Assembly (NCBI GenBank): GCA_011046405.1
Contig: DSAR01000260.1
Location: 1-15,579, forward strand
Source: Chloroflexota bacterium
GTDB lineage: Bacteria; Chloroflexota; Anaerolineae; B4-G1
Direction of reading: 5' to 3'
Length of the DNA: 15,579 bases
Shown here: positions 1 to 7,447 of the stretch, piece after piece
Layout of the letters: every line of letters starts with the position of its first letter
Numbering within the stretch: the stretch's first letter is position 1
Notes under the pieces: generated by a model
Told to the model about the DNA's origin: nothing
The model's input: the letters and a program-made list of their open reading frames with translations, nothing else
Databases searched by the model: none
Translations under genes and position numbers: made by a program

Positions 1-1
1 G

Positions 2-757
2 TGTGATCCTCGCTTCGCCGGGTATCCAGAGGGCCACTACGACCGGCCGCCCGGTTTCGATGCGTCGAGCTGGGTGGATCAACACCCCGTTTGCAACGAG
101 ATGGACCGGCGGCTGGACGACATTTACGACGACGAGCAGCCGATGCGCGCGTCGACCAACGCCGCCAAACTGTTCGTGCGCGAATTGATCGATCCCCTGC
201 ACGATCAGATCGGGTACGTCACTTATAGCACCGGTGCGCAGATAGAGAGTGAGTTACAGTGCCTGCGGCGCTTGGGGAGTGGCAATTGCAATGCCCAGGT
301 GCTTGAGGACACAGTCGTCGCCGCGCTGGACGCGACCCGGGCGGGGGGCTCCACCGACATCGCCGGCGGTATGATAAAAGGGCTGGAGGTGTTGAGCACC
401 GACGAAAACCATTACGGTCGCGCCAGTGCTACGCACGTGATGATCCTGATGACCGACGGGCGGGCTAACCAGACGCCGAATACCGACTGTTACTCTGACG
501 ACAATCGTAAGTGGGTTTCCCCGGATGGTACACAGGGCAACAATGCCCAACATTGCGTCATCTATTACGCCCACGAGGCTCGGGATCAGAACGTGATCGT
601 CTATACCATCTCCCTCGGCGGCGCAGCCGACTTCGAGTTGATGGACGAAGTGGCGGCCCTGACCGGCGGCGTGCATCGCAACGCTGATCGCCCAGAAATG
701 CTCCCGGCCATTTTCCAGGAGTTGTACGAATTGATGTACCTGCGCCTGGTCGAGTAG
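2..757 (+). CDS. vWA-domain protein, TadG-like (5'-truncated by window edge)
   Basis: The reading frame is open from base 2, so the gene starts upstream of the window; the methionine or GTG codons seen inside are not the true start. What remains (about 251 codons) is the C-terminal part of a von Willebrand factor A domain. Two of the three MIDAS elements are visible: the threonine in GGSTDIAGG and the aspartate in LMTDGRAN. The DxSxS element would lie upstream. The C-terminus (AALTGG followed by an FQELYELMYLRLVE tail) fits the end of a vWA fold. In Chloroflexota and other bacteria, vWA proteins of the TadG type sit beside Tad pilus genes and are thought to act as pseudopilin-like or envelope components. 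Here it lies upstream of cpaB, but 817 bp and at least one hairpin separate them, so it is probably transcribed separately. The vWA assignment is firm; the TadG role is inferred from neighbours. Confidence 0.85.
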   Translation, partial: CDPRFAGYPEGHYDRPPGFDASSWVDQHPVCNEMDRRLDDIYDDEQPMRASTNAAKLFVRELIDPLHDQIGYVTYSTGAQIESELQCLRRLGSGNCNAQVLEDTVVAALDATRAGGSTDIAGGMIKGLEVLSTDENHYGRASATHVMILMTDGRANQTPNTDCYSDDNRKWVSPDGTQGNNAQHCVIYYAHEARDQNVIVYTISLGGAADFELMDEVAALTGGVHRNADRPEMLPAIFQELYELMYLRLVE

Positions 758-1138
758 TCAATGGGGCCGATGGGGGGCTAACTGATAGATTTGCACAGTG
801 AGCAAGAAGCATCTTCTGCACGGCGGTTGAAACCACGTGCTGCGATTGTAAAGTTGCTCTTCAGCGACTGAAAGCCGCGAATTCATTCGCCGGGCTCCCG
901 CTGAACGGGCAGGCTGAGCAGTTGCGTCCGCAAAACCCATATCCCGGTGAAGACGCGGGTGATTCATCTTTGATTGAGAGCGGACTCTGTCCGCTCTCAA
1001 TAGTTTAAAGCCAGGTTTTCAGACAGGGCGATTGCATTTAAATCTGATTGCTTTGCTTTGCTCGACGGGGATCGTCAGATCCCCGTCTGAAACGCAAGTT
1101 TTTGCTTGCCGGGAACCGGGATCTGGCGATCTCGGGTG
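758..1138. other. Gene-free stretch with multiple short hairpins
   Basis: No convincing protein is encoded here. Besides the 973-1001 hairpin there is a perfect 10-bp inverted repeat GACGGGGATC / GATCCCCGTC (1064-1073 with 1078-1087, loop GTCA). A GCAAG/CTTGC hairpin follows (1094-1109), then a near-palindrome CCGGGATC/GATCTCGG just before the transposon-like element. Shorter self-complementary runs occur at about 850-920, for example TTCAG-CGA-CTGAA and CCCG-CTGAA-CGGG. I could not match any of this to a known riboswitch or ncRNA signature. It may be a degenerate repeat region or an uncharacterised structured RNA. Confidence 0.4.
973..1001 (+). terminator. Perfect 13-bp hairpin, probable terminator after the vWA gene
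   Basis: ATTGAGAGCGGAC (973-985) and GTCCGCTCTCAAT (989-1001) are perfect reverse complements around a 3-nt TCT loop. There is only a weak T-run after it (AGTTT), so intrinsic termination is plausible but not textbook. It lies about 215 bp after the vWA stop codon. Confidence 0.45.
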
Positions 1139-1146
1139 AGCAAAAG

Positions 1147-1256
1147 GTATCATCTCAATAAACCGGGGCAAACTCGCTCGGGCCGGTCTCCTGACCGTGC
1201 CCGCTGTGGCTCGGTCGGGAGACCGGCCACAGCTCCCCAACTTATTGAGAAGATAC
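1147..1256 (-). mobile_element. MITE-like element, copy 1 (110 bp, 8-bp target duplication)
   Basis: The element begins GTATCATCTCAATAA and ends TTATTGAGAAGATAC, a 15-bp terminal inverted repeat with one mismatch. It is flanked directly on both sides by AGCAAAAG (1139-1146 and 1257-1264), an 8-bp target-site duplication. The interior is a long imperfect palindrome built round CCGGTCTCC and GGAGACCGG blocks, so the single strand can fold into a branched hairpin. No transposase gene is present, so it would need a transposase from elsewhere in the genome. The reverse complement matches the copy at 5436-5545 over all 110 bases by eye. Strand is arbitrary, given relative to copy 2. Confidence 0.9.
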
Positions 1257-1271
1257 AGCAAAAGCATAAAT

Positions 1272-1397
1272 GACTCTGCTGAAAAAAGTTGAAAAATGGC
1301 GATGGAAACCCGCCCTACAAGATGTAGGGGTGGAACGAAATGCAAGCCCAGCATATGTAGGTCGGTTTTCCATAACCGACACTTTTTCAACTGAGTC
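1272..1397. repeat. Possible second MITE-like or palindromic element
   Basis: The ends are imperfect inverted repeats: GACTCTGCTGAAAAA at 1272 and, read on the other strand from 1397, GACTCAGTTGAAAAA (two mismatches in 15). Inside are two perfect hairpins: CCCTACA-AGA-TGTAGGG at about 1313-1329, and GTCGGTT-TTCCAT-AACCGAC followed by a T-run at about 1362-1389. I found no target-site duplication at the borders, and no second copy in this window. It could be a non-autonomous element, an old insertion, or a pair of terminator-like hairpins upstream of the cpaB promoter. Confidence 0.4.
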
Positions 1398-1509
1398 TTC
1401 CATACGCGCCGCCTGGGGGGGGGTGATGGACTTTCCCAATGCGTCAGAGCGGCTCCCAGGGGCTTTAGGAGACCCCAGAACTGCTGCGCTTTCCCAAGAT
1501 CGCGATTGC

Positions 1510-1538
1510 TTGACAATTTCATTGTAAGCCGGTATCAT
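1510..1538 (+). promoter_or_regulatory. Sigma-70-type promoter of the tad (cpaB) operon
   Basis: A perfect -35 TTGACA (1510-1515) is followed after 17 bp by TATCAT (1533-1538, 5/6 to consensus). Transcription would begin near 1545, giving a leader of about 30 nt. A strong ribosome-binding site AGGAGG (1562-1567) sits 7 nt before the cpaB ATG. Confidence 0.8.
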
Positions 1539-1574
1539 TTGAATACTGATTTAGCACAATGAGGAGGAAATCAT

Positions 1575-2672
1575 ATGCGCGGTACCCGGTTATTTGTCAT
1601 CCTAGGTGTCGTTCTATTGTTGATTGCTCTCGTAGGAATAGGATACTACTTGTTGACACAACAGTCAGGCCTGCAACCGCCAACGGCCGAAGTTGTAGAG
1701 GGAGAAGGGACCCCCGTCCCTGAAATACCCCAGGTTCAGATTATTGTGGCTGCCCAAGATCTCGCGCGGGGTATGCAGATCACCGAGGAAATGACACGGG
1801 GAGATGCCCCAGCGGTCCAACTGAAACCCTGGCCCGAAGATTCGATGCCTGATGGGGCCATGACTGATCTGGAGGACATCTACAACAGGACGGTGCGCAC
1901 CGATATTCCACGAGGTATGCCGATCCTGGCAAGTATGCTGGGAGAGGGGCCATCTGGTTCTGTCGCATCTTTGCAGATTCCGGAGGGCAAAGTGGGTTAC
2001 GCGCTGCCGGTGGCACGCTACTCGAGCGTGGCGTGGGCGTTGCAGCCGGGCGATTACGTGGACGTGATCGTCTCCTTTTTGTTGGTGGACATTGATGAGG
2101 AGTTCCAGTCAATCGAACCGAACCAAGCCCAATGTTTTTCTCCCGCCGATGACCCGGCCTGCGCGGCTATGGCTGGGGCAATGGGGCGATTAGAGGTTCT
2201 GCCGAATGGTTGGCTGGTGAACTTGCGGCCCAGCGAATCCCAACGTCCCAGATTGGTCAGCCAGATGACCGTGCAGAATGCCCTCGTGCTCCGGGTTGGC
2301 GACTGGCCGCTGCCGGGCCGTGAAGAGGTCGATCCTTCGGGAGTAGAACCTGCTCCTGAAGAGGGAAGAGAAGACACGACACAGCCTGCACAATCGACGC
2401 GGCTGTCTGTGGCCCCTCTGACGCTGGCTGTCACACGGGAAGACGCGATGGTTTTGGACTACCTGCAGCTGGCAAACACCCATATTACACTTGTCTTGCG
2501 GGGCGCGGGTGATGACGGGCGCGCTGCGACCTCTCCGGTCACTTTGCAATACCTGATGGATAGTTATGCCATTGAGGCGCCGGCCAAGTTGCCCTATAGT
2601 ATTGATCCGAGAACAACCAGCGTCAAAGATAAGGTCAGTCCTACTTATGAACAACCCGTTGTCGAAGAGTAA
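1575..2672 (+). CDS. cpaB: Flp/Tad pilus assembly protein CpaB (RcpC), SAF domain
   Basis: A 365-residue protein with one N-terminal membrane segment at about residues 6-27 (LFVILGVVLLLIALVGIGYY) and no lipobox. A SAF domain follows at about 54-125 (IIVAAQDLARGMQITEEM and later RTDIPRGMPILASML). The CpaB/RcpC C-terminal domain starts near LQIPEGKVGYALPVARYSSVAWALQPGDYVDVIVSF, split here because of length: LQIPEGKVGYALPV then ALQPGDYVDVIVSF. CpaB/RcpC proteins act in the periplasm or at the cell envelope in Tad pilus assembly, possibly gating the export channel. The start is fixed by AGGAGG 7 nt upstream and a consensus promoter before that. It is the first gene of the tad cluster here and lies 32 bp from cpaE. 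A Pro/Glu-rich linker (about residues 250-275) separates C-terminal blocks. The family is clear; its role in a monoderm-like Chloroflexota envelope is less so. Confidence 0.9.
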   Translation: MRGTRLFVILGVVLLLIALVGIGYYLLTQQSGLQPPTAEVVEGEGTPVPEIPQVQIIVAAQDLARGMQITEEMTRGDAPAVQLKPWPEDSMPDGAMTDLEDIYNRTVRTDIPRGMPILASMLGEGPSGSVASLQIPEGKVGYALPVARYSSVAWALQPGDYVDVIVSFLLVDIDEEFQSIEPNQAQCFSPADDPACAAMAGAMGRLEVLPNGWLVNLRPSESQRPRLVSQMTVQNALVLRVGDWPLPGREEVDPSGVEPAPEEGREDTTQPAQSTRLSVAPLTLAVTREDAMVLDYLQLANTHITLVLRGAGDDGRAATSPVTLQYLMDSYAIEAPAKLPYSIDPRTTSVKDKVSPTYEQPVVEE

Positions 2673-2704
2673 GCACCGTTTTGAGATTCGGTTAAGGGAG
2701 CGGC

Positions 2705-3964
2705 GTGACGCCACAGGCTGAAAAAATCAGAGTTCTGATCACAGACGATATCGCAGAGACACGCGAGAACCTGCGCAAGTTGCTCTCTTTCGATCCCGGT
2801 ATCGAGGTCGTCGGTGTGGCTGCTTCGGGTCAAGAAGGGATCAACCTGGCCAAGGAGTTCAAGCCGCACGTCATCCTGATGGACATCAACATGCCCGATA
2901 TGGATGGGATCACGGCCACCGAGGAAATCATGAAGGCGGTTCCCACCGCCCAGGTCGTGATGCTTTCCGTTCAGGGGGAGACCGATTATCTGCGTCGGGC
3001 GATGTTGGCCGGGGCGCGAGATTTTCTCACCAAACCGCCCAGCGGCGACGAACTGATGAGCACTATTCGGCGCGTCTATGAAATGGGCAAGACGCGGACG
3101 GTCGCTATGCCCGTTCAGCCATCCGCACAAGCTGACGTTTCTGCCGAAGGGCCGGGCAAGTCGGGGATTGGAGACGCCATTGTCGTCTTCAGCCCCAAGG
3201 GGGGCGTTGGTTGCACCACCATCGCGGTCAACCTGGCCGTCGCTTTGAAGCAGATCTTGGGGGATAGCAAAAAGGTTTCCGTGATGGATGCCAGCGTCCA
3301 GTTCGGGGACGTGGGCGTGATGCTCAATTTGCAGGCACGTCACAGTATGGCGGATTTAGCGCCTCACATCCATGATATGGACGTTGAGATGTTGCGGAGC
3401 GTATTGGCTTCCCACAGCTCAGGGGTCAAGGTATTGTTAGCGCCGCCGCATCCAGAGGAGGCAGAGGCACTCTTGGTCGGCGCTTCTGGCGACGAAGATC
3501 TGGGCGGCGGCGGGAGTATGAACGTTTTGCTCGACGTGATGCGGGGCGAATTTGACGTCGTCGTCGTCGATACGTGGAGTTGGATAGACGACGTCGTCTT
3601 GACGCTTCTCGATGCGGCCCGTTTGATCATATTGGTCGTTATGCCGAATATCCCCTCGATCAAGAGCGCCCGCTTGTTCCTGGAAGTAGCCGATCGCCTT
3701 AATTATCCATTAGATAGGATCGCGTTGGTGATCAATGGCGTCGATCGTCGCATGGGGATTAGAGTGGAGCAAATCGAGCAGGCGATGCTACAGTCAGTGG
3801 CCCAGATACCGCTGGACGAGCCCGCTGTCCAATCGGCAGCCAATCATGGGTTGCCTTTTGTGATCCGTGATCGAAATCGACCGATCTCTCAGGCGATGAT
3901 ACAATTGGCGGAGTACGTACGGGATACTTTAGCGGAAAGCTCAGAAGAGGAAACGGGCCTTTAG
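2705..3964 (+). CDS. cpaE: CpaE/TadZ: receiver domain fused to MinD/ParA-like ATPase
   Basis: The 419-residue protein has two domains. Residues 8-125 form a complete response-regulator receiver: acidic pair D14/D15, phosphoacceptor D60 in LMDINMPDMDG, S88 and K110. A linker leads to a MinD/ParA-like domain from about residue 158. Its deviant Walker A reads PKGGVGCTT (about 164-172): the signature lysine K165 is kept, but the usual P-loop lysine is cysteine (C170). Substitution at this position is common in CpaE/TadZ proteins, which localise the pilus machinery to a cell site. The Walker B-like strand is FDVVVVDTWSW. The start is GTG at 2705 with AAGGGAG 4 nt upstream; no ATG lies near it. It sits between cpaB and cpaF in one operon. 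The intact receiver suggests control by an unlinked histidine kinase, which is inference. Confidence 0.9.
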   Translation: MTPQAEKIRVLITDDIAETRENLRKLLSFDPGIEVVGVAASGQEGINLAKEFKPHVILMDINMPDMDGITATEEIMKAVPTAQVVMLSVQGETDYLRRAMLAGARDFLTKPPSGDELMSTIRRVYEMGKTRTVAMPVQPSAQADVSAEGPGKSGIGDAIVVFSPKGGVGCTTIAVNLAVALKQILGDSKKVSVMDASVQFGDVGVMLNLQARHSMADLAPHIHDMDVEMLRSVLASHSSGVKVLLAPPHPEEAEALLVGASGDEDLGGGGSMNVLLDVMRGEFDVVVVDTWSWIDDVVLTLLDAARLIILVVMPNIPSIKSARLFLEVADRLNYPLDRIALVINGVDRRMGIRVEQIEQAMLQSVAQIPLDEPAVQSAANHGLPFVIRDRNRPISQAMIQLAEYVRDTLAESSEEETGL

Positions 3965-4000
3965 CAGTCAAATAGGGACTGGATTGACGAGGATGGAATT

Positions 4001-5377
4001 ATGTCTTTGTTGAAGCGAATCGAGAAAGAACGGCAGCAAGGTTCCGAGCAGCGACCTGCGCAACGAGCGGAGATGCGCGTACGCAGGCAGCCGGCCTCTC
4101 CAGCGCGTGACGCCTACCTGGATCTCAAGTCGCGCATTCAGAATAAGCTGATTGCCGACCTGGATCCAACGATGGATGTCACCCAGACGAACGAGTTGCG
4201 TCAGTCCATTGAAGAGATGTATACCAATATCTTGACCGAAGAGCACATCGTGCTCAGCCGGGCCGAGCGACAGCGATTGTTCGAGCAGATTGTCGCGGAG
4301 ATATTGGGTCTGGGGCCATTGGAACCATTTCTGGCTGACCCTTCGATTACTGAGATCATGGTCAATGGGGCCAAGAATGTCTACGTAGAGCGAGATGGGA
4401 TGCTCAAGCGAACGAATGCGACGTTTGAATCTGATGAACACCTGATGCGTATTATCGAGCGGATCGTGGCGCCCCTGGGGCGCCGGATCGATGAAAGTTC
4501 CCCTTACGTCGACGCCCGCCTGGCCGATGGCTCACGCGTCAACGCGGTCATACCGCCCATTTCTCTCGTTGGCCCAGTGTTGACGATCCGAAAATTCTTC
4601 AAGATTCCGCTGACCGTGGAGAAGCTGATCGAGTACGGGACCGTCTCGGCCGAGGCGATGCAGTTGTTAAAGGCGGGCGTGCTTGCTAAGTTGAACGTCG
4701 TGGTTTCGGGAGGGACAGGCACCGGCAAGACCACTTTTTTGAACGTTTTATCCGGCTACATTCCCGGTGATGAGCGCATTATCACGATCGAGAACGCCGC
4801 TGAGTTGCAATTGCGACAGGAGCACGTGGTGACCCTGGAGTCACGTCCCCCAAACATTGAGGGTAAAGGAGAAATCACCATCAAGGATTTGGTCATCAAC
4901 TGTCTGCGAATGCGTCCCGATCGTATTGTCGTTGGAGAGTGTCGTGGCCCCGAGGCTTTCGACATGCTTCAGGCCATGAATACCGGTCACGAGGGTAGCC
5001 TGACCACGATTCATGCCAACAGTGCGCGTGAGGCGACCTCGCGTCTCGAGAATATGATCTTGATGGCGGGGATGGACTTGCCTCACCGGGCTATTCGCGA
5101 GCAGATTTCCGGCGCCATCGACTTGATCATTCAGTTGGAACGTATGCGGGATGGGAGCCGGAGAGTGATAACCATCACCGAGGTCCAGGGGATGGAAGGT
5201 GACGTGATTACGATGTCCGATATATTCAAATTCGAACAAGTGGGATTCGAGAATGATCGGATCGTTGGCTCTTTGCGTCCCACTGGTATGCGGCCTAAGT
5301 TTATGTCGAAGATTGAAGAGGTGGGCATTCGCTTGCCGCCATCTGTCTTTGGGATGGGGCAGCGAGGACAGCGATAA
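4001..5377 (+). CDS. cpaF: CpaF/TadA, secretion ATPase of the Tad pilus
   Basis: A 458-residue member of the PilT/VirB11-like secretion ATPases. It hydrolyses ATP at the cytoplasmic face of the inner membrane to drive assembly, and in many Tad systems retraction, of the Flp pilus. Visible motifs are Walker A GGTGTGKTT (237-245), the Asp-box region IITIENAAELQL (about 260-271), Walker B RIVVGECRG (308-316, with E313) and the His box GHEGSLTTIHAN (329-340). The N-terminal 90 residues are helical and charged, as in other CpaF proteins. Length is normal. The start is ATG at 4001 with a modest GAGG about 10 nt upstream. It follows cpaE by 36 bp. Downstream the cluster is interrupted by a MITE-like insertion before tadB, so co-transcription with tadB/tadC needs read-through of a long palindrome. 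Confidence 0.95.
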   Translation: MSLLKRIEKERQQGSEQRPAQRAEMRVRRQPASPARDAYLDLKSRIQNKLIADLDPTMDVTQTNELRQSIEEMYTNILTEEHIVLSRAERQRLFEQIVAEILGLGPLEPFLADPSITEIMVNGAKNVYVERDGMLKRTNATFESDEHLMRIIERIVAPLGRRIDESSPYVDARLADGSRVNAVIPPISLVGPVLTIRKFFKIPLTVEKLIEYGTVSAEAMQLLKAGVLAKLNVVVSGGTGTGKTTFLNVLSGYIPGDERIITIENAAELQLRQEHVVTLESRPPNIEGKGEITIKDLVINCLRMRPDRIVVGECRGPEAFDMLQAMNTGHEGSLTTIHANSAREATSRLENMILMAGMDLPHRAIREQISGAIDLIIQLERMRDGSRRVITITEVQGMEGDVITMSDIFKFEQVGFENDRIVGSLRPTGMRPKFMSKIEEVGIRLPPSVFGMGQRGQR

Positions 5378-5435
5378 TCAATCGTACGTTGATGTCTGTA
5401 CGGGTGTCAGCGTGAGTTGGAAAGTAGAGAAAGCG

Positions 5436-5545
5436 GTATCTTCTCAATAAGTTGGGGAGCTGTGGCCGGTCTCCCGACCGAGCCACAGCGGGCACGGTCA
5501 GGAGACCGGCCCGAGCGAGTTTGCCCCGGTTTATTGAGATGATAC
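5436..5545 (+). mobile_element. MITE-like element, copy 2, inserted between cpaF and tadB
   Basis: A 110-bp element with ends GTATCTTCTCAATAA and TTATTGAGATGATAC. It is flanked on each side by the 8-bp duplication AGAAAGCG (5428-5435 and 5546-5553). It appears identical to the reverse complement of copy 1 (1147-1256). The transcript could form a three-way junction: a terminal stem from the inverted repeats, one hairpin CTGTGGC...GCCACAG and another CGGTC-AGGA-GACCG. It splits the tad operon. Because no T-run follows, it may act as a pause or processing site, not a terminator. The empty site would have read AGAAAGCGCTTATCG. Confidence 0.9.
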
Positions 5546-5548
5546 AGA

Positions 5549-5576
5549 AAGCGCTTATCGATTTTTGTAAGCGCTT
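5549..5576. repeat. Paired AAGCGCTT palindromes upstream of tadB
   Basis: The self-complementary octamer AAGCGCTT occurs at 5549-5556 and again at 5569-5576, 12 bp apart. The two can also pair with each other as a hairpin. The left one was the target of the MITE-2 insertion and overlaps its right target duplication. It could be a binding site or chance. Confidence 0.35.
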
Positions 5577-5600
5577 GACGTTTCCAGGAGAGGGTGCGTG

Positions 5601-6542
5601 ATGTTGTTCTGGGGGTTGATAGCCCTATTGCTCGTCGGTGTGGGGCTTCTGATCGGGGCATACGTGATGTCCCGGCGCTCAGAGGCCTTGATCGAAGAAC
5701 GATTGGGCCTTGGGGAAAAAGACGGCGCATTGGTGGCCGAAGGCGCCCGCAGAACCCCGGTGGGCGATGCGCTGAATCAGGCGTTGGCTAGCCGCGGCGT
5801 GGGTTCCAACCTGGCGACCCAATTGGCGCGGGCTGATCTCAAGCTCACCGTGGGGGAGTTTTATGCGCTCACAGTCATCTTGGTGATTGGGAGCGGTGTG
5901 GCTACTTACGTCCTCAGGCGAGACTTCATCTTCGCTGCTATTGTGTGTGTCGTTGCTTTCTTTGCGCCGCGTGTTTACGTGAACATAGCGCGGGGCCGTC
6001 GTTTGAAGGCTTTTAATAACCAGTTGGGTGATACTATCAACTTGATGGTCAATGGCATTCGAGCCGGCTACAGCGTGTTGCAAGCTATGGAGGCGGTGTC
6101 GAAAGAGATGGGCCCCCCTGTCGCGGATGAATTTGGCCGGGTTGTCCGGGAGGTGCAACTCGGGTTGACGGTCGAACATGCCATGAGTAATATGTTGCGT
6201 CGTGTGCCCAGCGATGACCTGGACATGATGATCACGGCCATCAATGTGCAGCGTGAGGTCGGTGGAAATCTGGCTGAGGTGTTAGATTCGATCAGTTACA
6301 CCATTCGCGAGCGCGTGCGCATCAAGGGTGAGTTGATGGCGATGACTGGTCAGAGCCGGATCTCCGGTTATATGGTCGGTATGGTTCCGGTGGCTCTGGC
6401 AGTCTTTCTGTACTTGATCAATCCGACCTACATCGGCCAATTGGTCGACCACCCTTGTGGATACGGTATGCTGGGTTGTGCGTTCGTCGGCATTACAGCC
6501 GGTTTTGCGGTCATGAACAAAGTGATGCAGATTGATGTTTAG
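5601..6542 (+). CDS. tadB: TadB, inner-membrane platform protein (T2SF/GspF domain)
   Basis: About 313 residues. A membrane segment lies at the N-terminus (LFWGLIALLLVGVGLLIGAY). Two more follow at about 88-126 (FYALTVILVIGSGVATYVL and FIFAAIVCVVAFFAPRVYV), and one or two near the C-terminus (MVGMVPVALAVFLYLI and the final Gly-rich segment). Between them is the cytoplasmic T2SF/GspF helical domain (about 140-260), with INLMVNGIRAGYSVLQAMEA and VQREVGGNLAEVLDSI, the usual family signatures. TadB and TadC form the inner-membrane platform on which CpaF acts. The start is ATG 5601 or the adjoining GTG 5598; AGGAG at 5586-5590 is 10 or 7 nt away, so this one-codon choice is open. It lies 14 bp from tadC. 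Confidence 0.92.
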   Translation: MLFWGLIALLLVGVGLLIGAYVMSRRSEALIEERLGLGEKDGALVAEGARRTPVGDALNQALASRGVGSNLATQLARADLKLTVGEFYALTVILVIGSGVATYVLRRDFIFAAIVCVVAFFAPRVYVNIARGRRLKAFNNQLGDTINLMVNGIRAGYSVLQAMEAVSKEMGPPVADEFGRVVREVQLGLTVEHAMSNMLRRVPSDDLDMMITAINVQREVGGNLAEVLDSISYTIRERVRIKGELMAMTGQSRISGYMVGMVPVALAVFLYLINPTYIGQLVDHPCGYGMLGCAFVGITAGFAVMNKVMQIDV

Positions 6543-6556
6543 ACACGGGAGGTCGT

Positions 6557-7432
6557 ATGGCGTTTAAGCGAAGTGCGCCAAGTATTGAGGACCGTCTCGC
6601 CGATTTTGCCACCCTGGATCGCGCTGTTACCCTGGAGGAAATCGAACTCTCTCTGCCCTTTGCCGAGCGGGTCATTTTGCCCATTATCGATAGACTGGCC
6701 GAGATCGCGATGCAGTTTTCGCCGGCCAAGAGCCGGGAGAAGTTGCAACACAAGTTGGATTTGGCCGGCAATCCATACGAAATGTCCCGGTTCGTGGGCA
6801 CCCGGATATTGATGGCGATTTTAATGGGTGGGGCCGGATTCGCCTTGTTGTTTTTGGCTCAAAATTTGTCCTTCATCCTGCGTATCGCTCTGCCGGCCGT
6901 TGGGACTGTTTTAGGCTATTTCCTGCCGGTTTTGGCATTGGGCGGTAAAATCAGTAAGCGCCAGAAAGAGATCATCAAGGCCTTGCCTGATGCCCTGGAC
7001 CTGTTGACCATTTGCGTGGAGGCCGGGCTGGGATTCGACGCGGCGATGGCTAAAGTGGCCGAAAAATGGGACAACGAGCTGTGTCTCGCGTTCAACCGGG
7101 TGATTCAAGAGTTACAGTTGGGGAAGTTGCGGCGAGAGGCATTGCGAGAAATGGCCGATCGAACAGACGTTCCTGACGTTCAGACCTTCGTCGCGGCTAT
7201 CATCCAGGCGGACCAGTTGGGCGTCAGCATCGCCCGCGTGCTCCGCATTCAGTCGGAACAGATGCGGATGAGGCGCCGTCAACGAGCCGAGGAGTTGGCG
7301 AGCCAGGCCGGTATCAAGATGTTGCCGGCGATCGCTTTCCTGATCTTCCCGGCGATTTTCATCATCCTCCTTGGACCGGCCGTGATCCAGGTGATCGTGA
7401 TGGTCGAAGCAGGGCAATTGGGTATGTTCTAA
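6557..7432 (+). CDS. tadC: TadC, inner-membrane platform protein (T2SF/GspF domain)
   Basis: A 291-residue partner of TadB. Membrane segments lie at about 82-101 (TRILMAILMGGAGFALLFLA), 106-128, and at the C-terminus, 257-282 (LPAIAFLIFPAIFIILLGP then AVIQVIVMV). The T2SF domain (about 143-250) has the TadC-typical start ALPDALDLLTICVEAGLGFD, followed by VIQELQLGKLRREAL and IIQADQLGVSIARVLRIQ. The soluble N-terminal part (1-75) is amphipathic. The start is supported by GGGAGG 5 nt before ATG. It is the last recognisable pilus gene of the cluster here; comFC begins 15 bp after the stop, so pilus and comFC transcription may be continuous. Confidence 0.93.
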   Translation: MAFKRSAPSIEDRLADFATLDRAVTLEEIELSLPFAERVILPIIDRLAEIAMQFSPAKSREKLQHKLDLAGNPYEMSRFVGTRILMAILMGGAGFALLFLAQNLSFILRIALPAVGTVLGYFLPVLALGGKISKRQKEIIKALPDALDLLTICVEAGLGFDAAMAKVAEKWDNELCLAFNRVIQELQLGKLRREALREMADRTDVPDVQTFVAAIIQADQLGVSIARVLRIQSEQMRMRRRQRAEELASQAGIKMLPAIAFLIFPAIFIILLGPAVIQVIVMVEAGQLGMF

Positions 7433-7447
7433 ACAGGCGGGTCGTCG

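Noticed and set aside
758..1000. An 80-codon minus-strand ORF
   Set aside because: No ribosome-binding site, low-complexity Arg/Ser composition, and it runs through the 973-1001 hairpin.
1019..1538. Several ORFs of 85-167 codons across the repeat region
   Set aside because: They are translations of the MITE and other palindromes; part of one reappears opposite copy 2, as expected for repeated DNA.
5407..5730. Minus-strand ORF across MITE-2 and the start of tadB
   Set aside because: It overlaps a firmly identified gene on the other strand and shares its peptide only with the other MITE copy.
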